Shown here: piece after piece, positions 38,793 to 42,784 of the stretch
Layout of the letters: each line of letters begins with the position of its first letter
Position numbering within the stretch: the first letter of the stretch is position 1
Source: a virus
Virus record (IMG/VR): IMGVR_UViG_3300010413_000069
Span: 1-42,784 of that record
Length of the DNA stretch: 42,784 bases
Direction: 5' to 3' (one strand)
Program-made: the position numbers and the translations under genes
The notes under the pieces: generated by a model
Seen by the model: the letters and a program-made list of their open reading frames with translations, nothing else
The model's database searches: none
What the model was told of the DNA's origin: nothing

Positions 38793-38838
38793 AGAGGATC
38801 GTTCCCTGCCCCCACCAGGGACACCTCTTCTTTTTTTT
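38793..38838 (+). ncRNA. Short hairpin RNA / attenuator after promoter 6
   Basis: Transcription from promoter 6 would start near 38794 and at once meet a hairpin: TCCCTG (38803-38808) with CAGGGA (38816-38821), loop CCCCCAC, and an outer AGAGG (38793-38797) with CCTCT (38824-38828), then TTC and eight T. The expected product is a 45-base RNA with a C-rich loop. It may attenuate the nuclease and polymerase genes downstream, or act itself by pairing with G-rich sites such as GGAGG. Confidence 0.65.
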
Positions 38839-38851
38839 GAAGGGAGAAAAC

Positions 38852-39169
38852 ATGTTAGAAAGTACTTATCAAAGAAAATTGATTAAAAAGATTCAAGATA
38901 GATATCCAGGCGCTGTTATTCTTAAAACAGATCCGGCATATATTCAAGGTTTCCCCGATTGGCTAATTTTAAATGCTTATAATTGGGCAGCTTTAGACGC
39001 GAAATCACATGAAAAAGCTAATCACGAACCCAACCAGGATTATTGGATTAATGTTCTTGATGATATGTCTTTTGCTAGTTTTGTTTATCCAGAAAATGAA
39101 GGAGAAGTGTTAGATGGACTTCAACAAGCACTTAGGTCTAGTCGGTCAACACGGCTTCTTAAGTGGTAG
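38852..39169 (+). CDS. VRR-NUC nuclease
   Basis: This 105-residue protein starts at ATG 38852 after GAAGGGAGAA. It has the stand-alone VRR-NUC pattern: E in the first helix (LESTYQRKLIKKIQDRYPGAVI), GFPDWLIL (about 31-38), AALDAKSHE (about 45-53) and a late PNQDYWINVLDDMSFASFVYPEN. The PD...(D/E)xK core is visible (PDW, LDAK). Such enzymes cut or resolve branched DNA during phage replication. It overlaps the next nuclease gene by 56 bases. Confidence 0.85.
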   Translation: MLESTYQRKLIKKIQDRYPGAVILKTDPAYIQGFPDWLILNAYNWAALDAKSHEKANHEPNQDYWINVLDDMSFASFVYPENEGEVLDGLQQALRSSRSTRLLKW

Positions 39170-39683
39170 TAAATACCACTGGATAAATTATGATGAGGAA
39201 AAACTTGCTAATGTATATACTAGATTTTTAGCAGTTGAAAAAGGTGTTCAGTTGCATGAATTAGCTAGACAATGTATATCATTAGGAATAAAACTTCCAA
39301 GATCTAGAGCATCGTTAAATCAATATGTTAATGATGCTATAGGATTTCGTATGGTTCCAGAACAAATACTTTTTTATTCTTATAATGCTTTTGGAACAGC
39401 AGATGCTATCAGCTTTAGAAAAAATCTTTTAAGAATTCATGATTTGAAAACTGGAACTATTAGAACTTCTATTCATCAATTAGAAGTATATGCTGCTCTT
39501 TTTTGTTTAGAATATGAATATAAACCAACAGCTATCGATATGGAATTAAGAATTTATCAATATGATGAAATTTTAATTCATGAGCCATATACAGAAGATA
39601 TTCAAGGCATAATGGATAAAATAATAATATTTGATAAACAAATTGATTCTATAAAATCTAAGGAGGAGTTATGGCTCGGCTAA
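39114..39683 (+). CDS. PD-(D/E)XK nuclease, RecB/Cas4-like
   Basis: This 189-residue protein starts at ATG 39114 after GAAGGAGAAG, within the VRR-NUC gene. The motif order fits a RecB-like exonuclease: YTRFLAVEKGVQLHELARQCI (His/Glu early), AFGTADAISFRKNLLRIHDLKTG (Asp, then DLKTG, about 103-125) and SIHQLEVYAALFCLEY (Gln-Tyr motif, about 131-146). It lacks the Cas4 cysteines, so no iron-sulphur cluster is expected. It may process ends for recombination-dependent replication along with the VRR-NUC enzyme. Confidence 0.83.
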   Translation: MDFNKHLGLVGQHGFLSGSKYHWINYDEEKLANVYTRFLAVEKGVQLHELARQCISLGIKLPRSRASLNQYVNDAIGFRMVPEQILFYSYNAFGTADAISFRKNLLRIHDLKTGTIRTSIHQLEVYAALFCLEYEYKPTAIDMELRIYQYDEILIHEPYTEDIQGIMDKIIIFDKQIDSIKSKEELWLG

Positions 39684-42397
39684 TTGAACATTATGGCACT
39701 CCTCGTAGATCGGGTCGTTATCCATGGGGATCTGGTAAAGATCCTTATCAAAGAAATACTAGTTTTTTAGGATATGTTGCTCAACTAAAAAAAGAAGGCT
39801 TGTCAGATGCTGAAATAGCTAAAGGCATGGGAATGACTCGAAACGAATTGCAAACTAGAAGGTCTATCGCTATAGCAGAAAATAGAGAAGCAGATGCTGC
39901 TCTTGCTCGTAGATTAAAAGATAAAGGATATTCTACAACTGCTATAGCAGAGCGAATGGGAAAAAATGAATCGTCCATAAGAGCTTTATTAGATCCTTCA
40001 TTAAGAGAAAGTGCTCAAATTCTAACAGCAACAAAAGCAACTTTAAAAGATTCTGTAGATTCTAGAGGTTTGCTTGATATTGGTGTTGGAGTTGAAAATC
40101 ATATGGGAATTAGCAGAACTAAGCTTTTGACAGCAGTACAGGCTCTTAAAGATGAAGGATATACTGTACATGAAGTAAACATAGAACAAGCTGGTGTTCC
40201 AGGAAAATATACTACAATTAAAGTATTAGCACCACCTGGAACTACATCTTTAGAAGCATTTAAGAATAGGGAGCAAATACATCTTGTGAATACTTATTCC
40301 GAAGACGGCGGGAGATCGTATTTTGGATTAGAGAAACCAGTAGATATAGATAGTAATAGAATTTTAGTTAAATATATAGAAACTGGTGGCGCTGAAAAAG
40401 ATGGTGTTATAGAATTACGTCGTGGCGTAGATGAGATTTCATTAGGCGAAAGTAAATATGCTCAAGTAAGAATTGCTGTTGATGGAACTCATTACATGAA
40501 AGGAATGGCTATGTATGCTGATAGTATTCCTGAGGGATATGATATTATTTATAACACTAAAAAACATAAAGGTGCTACTAAAGATGAAGTTTTTAAAAAA
40601 ATGGAATCTGATCCAGATAATCCTTTTGGAGCAGTTGTTAGACAAAAGCACTATATAGATAAAAATGGAAAAGAACGTTTATCAGCTTTAAATATGGTCG
40701 GTTATAAAGAAGGTGCTGGTGAAGAAGGATCTTGGGATGAATGGTCTAGAAATTTATCATCTCAAATTTTATCAAAACAAACACCAGCTTTAGCAAGAAA
40801 ACAATTAGGATTAGCTCTTAAATTAAGAGAAGAAGAACTAAATGAAATTTTATCAATTACTAATCCTGCAGTAAGAAAAGCACTTCTCGAACCATATGCA
40901 GATGGAGCTGATTCTGATGCTGTTCATTTAAAAGCTGCTGCTTTACCAAGGCAAAATACTCATGTTCTTTTACCAATAACTTCTTTAAAAGAAAACGAAG
41001 TTTACGCTCCAAAATATGATGATGGAGAAAATGTAGTATTACTTCGTCATCCGCATGGCGGAATATTTGAAATACCAGAATTAAAAGTTAATAATAGAAA
41101 TCCTCAAGCTAGAAGATTAATTGGTAATGCAGATGATGCTGTAGGAATTAATCCAAAAGTTGCAGCTAAATTATCCGGAGCAGATTTTGATGGCGATACT
41201 GTTATTGTAATACCTAATAAAAATAGATATATAAAAACAGCCCCTTCTTTAGCAGCATTAAAAGATTTTGATCCAATAACTGCATATCCTAAAGTTCCTG
41301 GTATGAAAGTTATGTCTCCTCAAAATAAACAGTTAAAGATGGGTGATATATCTAATCTTATTACAGATATGACTATCAGAGGGGCTAATCATGATGAGAT
41401 AGCAAGAGCTGTTCGTCATTCTATGGTTGTTATTGATTCTGAAAAACATAAATTAAATTATAAACAATCATATCTTGATAATAATATAGCAGAATTAAAA
41501 GCTAAATATCAAGGCGGTCCCACTAAAGGCGCGTCTACTTTAATTTCTAAAGCAGGATCTAAGTTATATGTTGATGAAAGAAAAGAAGGAAAGATTATAA
41601 CAGATCCTGTTACTGGTAAAAAAAGAAGAGTTTATATAAATCCAAAGACTGGCGAAAAACTTTACGAAGAAACAGGTCGAACATACAAAGAAAGAAAAAA
41701 AGTAATAAATCCTGCTACTGGTAAAGTTACCTATGTAGAAACTGGTAGAATACTTAAACGAAAAACTAAGACTACTAAAGGTGCAGAAGTTAAAGATGCA
41801 CATAAGCTTTCTTCTGGTACTACAATGGAATCTATATACGCTGAGCATGCTAATGCATTGAAATCATTAGCTAATAAAGCTAGATTAGAGATGCTTAGGA
41901 CTGGTAATGTTAAGTATTCTAGATCTGCTAACCAAACGTATTCTAAAGAAGTAGCTTCATTAAGTAAGAAGCTAGGGGCTGCTATTAAAAACAAACCCCT
42001 TGAAAGACAAGCACAGTTGTTAGCTAATAAGATCATAGCTGCTAAAAGAAAAGCAAACCCCGGCATGGATCCAGATCAACTTAAAAAAGTTAAAGCTCAA
42101 GCTTTAGATGAAGCAAGAACAAGATTTAAAGCTAATAAACCTGATATACCTATTACAGATAGAGAGTGGGAGGCTATACAATCAGGCGCTATAACTAATA
42201 ATAAACTAACCCAGATCCTTAGAAATGCTGATCTAGATGCTCTTAGACAAAGAGCTACTCCTCGTTATAGTAAAGGACTATCACCTGCTAGAGCATCAAG
42301 AGCTAAGGCTATGTTAAGTCTTGGCTATACACAAGCTGAAGTAGCTAAGGCATTGGGTGTATCAGCATCGACCATAGCTAAAGCTACTAATAGTTAA
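39671..42397 (+). CDS. Candidate single-chain two-barrel RNA polymerase, HYG-tagged
   Basis: This 908-residue protein starts at ATG 39671 after TAAGGAGGAG. The N-terminal motif IEHYGTPRRSGRYPWGSGKD recalls the HYG tag of the 3678 and 4011 products. Two helix-turn-helix units follow (LSDAEIAKGMGMTRNELQ about 40-57; YSTTAIAERMGKNESSIRA about 83-101). Residues about 275-300 (KGMAMYADSIPEGYDIIYNT) could be the first barrel. The second barrel is clear: VVLLRHPHGGIFEI (about 453-466) corresponds to the beta-prime NRAP region and VAAKLSGADFDGDTVIVI (about 496-513) to the catalytic NADFDGD loop, followed by SPQNKQLKMGD. Residues about 645-700 repeat INPxTGKxxYxETGR, and an HTH closes the chain (GYTQAEVAKALGVSASTIAK). 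Confidence 0.72.
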   Translation: MARLIEHYGTPRRSGRYPWGSGKDPYQRNTSFLGYVAQLKKEGLSDAEIAKGMGMTRNELQTRRSIAIAENREADAALARRLKDKGYSTTAIAERMGKNESSIRALLDPSLRESAQILTATKATLKDSVDSRGLLDIGVGVENHMGISRTKLLTAVQALKDEGYTVHEVNIEQAGVPGKYTTIKVLAPPGTTSLEAFKNREQIHLVNTYSEDGGRSYFGLEKPVDIDSNRILVKYIETGGAEKDGVIELRRGVDEISLGESKYAQVRIAVDGTHYMKGMAMYADSIPEGYDIIYNTKKHKGATKDEVFKKMESDPDNPFGAVVRQKHYIDKNGKERLSALNMVGYKEGAGEEGSWDEWSRNLSSQILSKQTPALARKQLGLALKLREEELNEILSITNPAVRKALLEPYADGADSDAVHLKAAALPRQNTHVLLPITSLKENEVYAPKYDDGENVVLLRHPHGGIFEIPELKVNNRNPQARRLIGNADDAVGINPKVAAKLSGADFDGDTVIVIPNKNRYIKTAPSLAALKDFDPITAYPKVPGMKVMSPQNKQLKMGDISNLITDMTIRGANHDEIARAVRHSMVVIDSEKHKLNYKQSYLDNNIAELKAKYQGGPTKGASTLISKAGSKLYVDERKEGKIITDPVTGKKRRVYINPKTGEKLYEETGRTYKERKKVINPATGKVTYVETGRILKRKTKTTKGAEVKDAHKLSSGTTMESIYAEHANALKSLANKARLEMLRTGNVKYSRSANQTYSKEVASLSKKLGAAIKNKPLERQAQLLANKIIAAKRKANPGMDPDQLKKVKAQALDEARTRFKANKPDIPITDREWEAIQSGAITNNKLTQILRNADLDALRQRATPRYSKGLSPARASRAKAMLSLGYTQAEVAKALGVSASTIAKATNS

Positions 42398-42408
42398 AGG
42401 ATTGTATT

Positions 42409-42714
42409 ATGGATACTATTGATTCTAGTAATGAAGAAGAAGATAATAATAATAGTTCTAATTGTATGCTTAGTACAATAGACAATCCTTACAATCCTTA
42501 TACTAACTATGAGGAATGGTATGAGTTTGATACTGCACATGGTTACAATTCAGCCAGCTTTCTTGCAAGAATTGTTCAAAGTTCAGATGAATTAAGTGAA
42601 GCCGATCAGTCCCTCGCTATAGAGGAAGGCATAGACCAAATCGTTTCACTAAATGTTCTAGGTATTTATATAAAAGTTACCCCAACTAATTTTAAAAAAA
42701 GGAGTAACATTTAG
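42409..42714 (+). CDS. Conserved small phage protein
   Basis: This 101-residue protein starts at ATG 42409 after AAAGGA. An acidic, Asn/Ser-rich N-terminus (DSSNEEEDNNNSSN) precedes NPYTNYEEWYEFDTAHGYNSASFLARIVQSSDELSEADQSLAIEEGIDQIVSLNVLGIYIKV, a helical domain I recognise as common in phages, usually near the packaging or late genes. It is the last gene before the window end, directly after the polymerase candidate. Function is unknown; a regulator of late genes or a small packaging partner is possible. Confidence 0.72.
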   Translation: MDTIDSSNEEEDNNNSSNCMLSTIDNPYNPYTNYEEWYEFDTAHGYNSASFLARIVQSSDELSEADQSLAIEEGIDQIVSLNVLGIYIKVTPTNFKKRSNI

Positions 42715-42746
42715 AACTTTAAAAACTGGATAAGTGGAAAAGCAAT

Positions 42747-42780
42747 ATAGGGGGGGTCTCGCAAAAGATACCCCCCCTAT
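42747..42780 (+). terminator. G/C-rich hairpin at window end
   Basis: ATAGGGGGGGT (42747-42757) pairs perfectly with ACCCCCCCTAT (42770-42780) over a 12-base loop. No T tract is seen before the sequence ends four bases later, so termination is likely but not proven. The start of the window holds a similar GGGGGGTC run; see the findings. Confidence 0.6.
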
Positions 42781-42784
42781 GCAT

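Noticed and set aside
1-42784. tRNA genes
   Set aside because: No cloverleaf with acceptor stem, anticodon arm and TTC loop was found in the intergenic stretches; the GGTTCCC at 33059 lacks the rest.

Overview
This window reads as one nearly complete genome of a tailed, siphovirus-like double-stranded DNA phage. All supported genes lie on the + strand, and the DNA is AT-rich with a very compact layout (ATGA overlaps, gaps of a few bases). No integrase, excisionase or CI-type repressor is visible; the one HTH regulator is a 66-residue XRE protein. A strictly lytic lifestyle is therefore more likely than a temperate one. Ribosome binding sites are dominated by GAAAGGAG, which pairs with a CUCCUUUC 16S tail of the type seen in Gram-positive bacteria, and the holin looks like the r1t type. 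I infer a Gram-positive host, probably Bacillota, without being able to name it.

Layout. (1) 0-2.5 kb: tail-fibre gene, a small accessory gene and a lysin with a glycosidase-like domain plus SH3b; the fibre and lysin genes each follow a long hairpin. (2) 2.5-9.8 kb: packaging and head genes: TerS-like protein, HNH nuclease, connector, two HYG-motif proteins, large terminase, portal, a fused protease-scaffold-major capsid protein, and two head-tail joining proteins. (3) 9.8-23.1 kb: tail genes: major tail protein with its own terminator, a small structural protein, a 936-residue repeat adhesin, tail assembly chaperones, a gp10-like protein, a 1,521-residue tape measure, distal tail, Gp37-like and upper-baseplate proteins. 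(4) 23.1-24.0 kb: membrane protein and holin. (5) 24.0-33.0 kb: about 26 small genes, mostly unknown. Five copies of one unusual promoter and several terminators cut the first part into one- or two-gene cassettes, several coding small membrane proteins. (6) 33.0-33.36 kb: a GC-rich structured element, a terminator and an iteron-type origin. (7) 33.36-39.7 kb: a 1,245-residue SF3 helicase / AEP primase / family-B polymerase fusion, an SSB-like protein, an SF2 helicase, a VRR-NUC nuclease and a RecB/Cas4-like nuclease. (8) 39.7-42.8 kb: a 908-residue protein with a beta-prime-like DFDGD active-site region, a small conserved gene and a terminator-like hairpin at the window end.

How it may work together. 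The DFDGD protein looks like a single-chain two-barrel RNA polymerase. It starts with a HYG motif resembling those of two small proteins encoded in the head module, so I suggest it is packaged in the virion and ejected with the DNA. A phage-specific promoter motif (CGCG 18 bases before TATAAT, six copies at identical spacing) drives the early cassettes and one short hairpin RNA ahead of the nuclease/polymerase genes. The multi-domain replicase next to the origin would supply primase, helicase and polymerase in one chain. Structural and lysis genes follow across the circular junction; whether the two window ends really join is not provable from this sequence alone.
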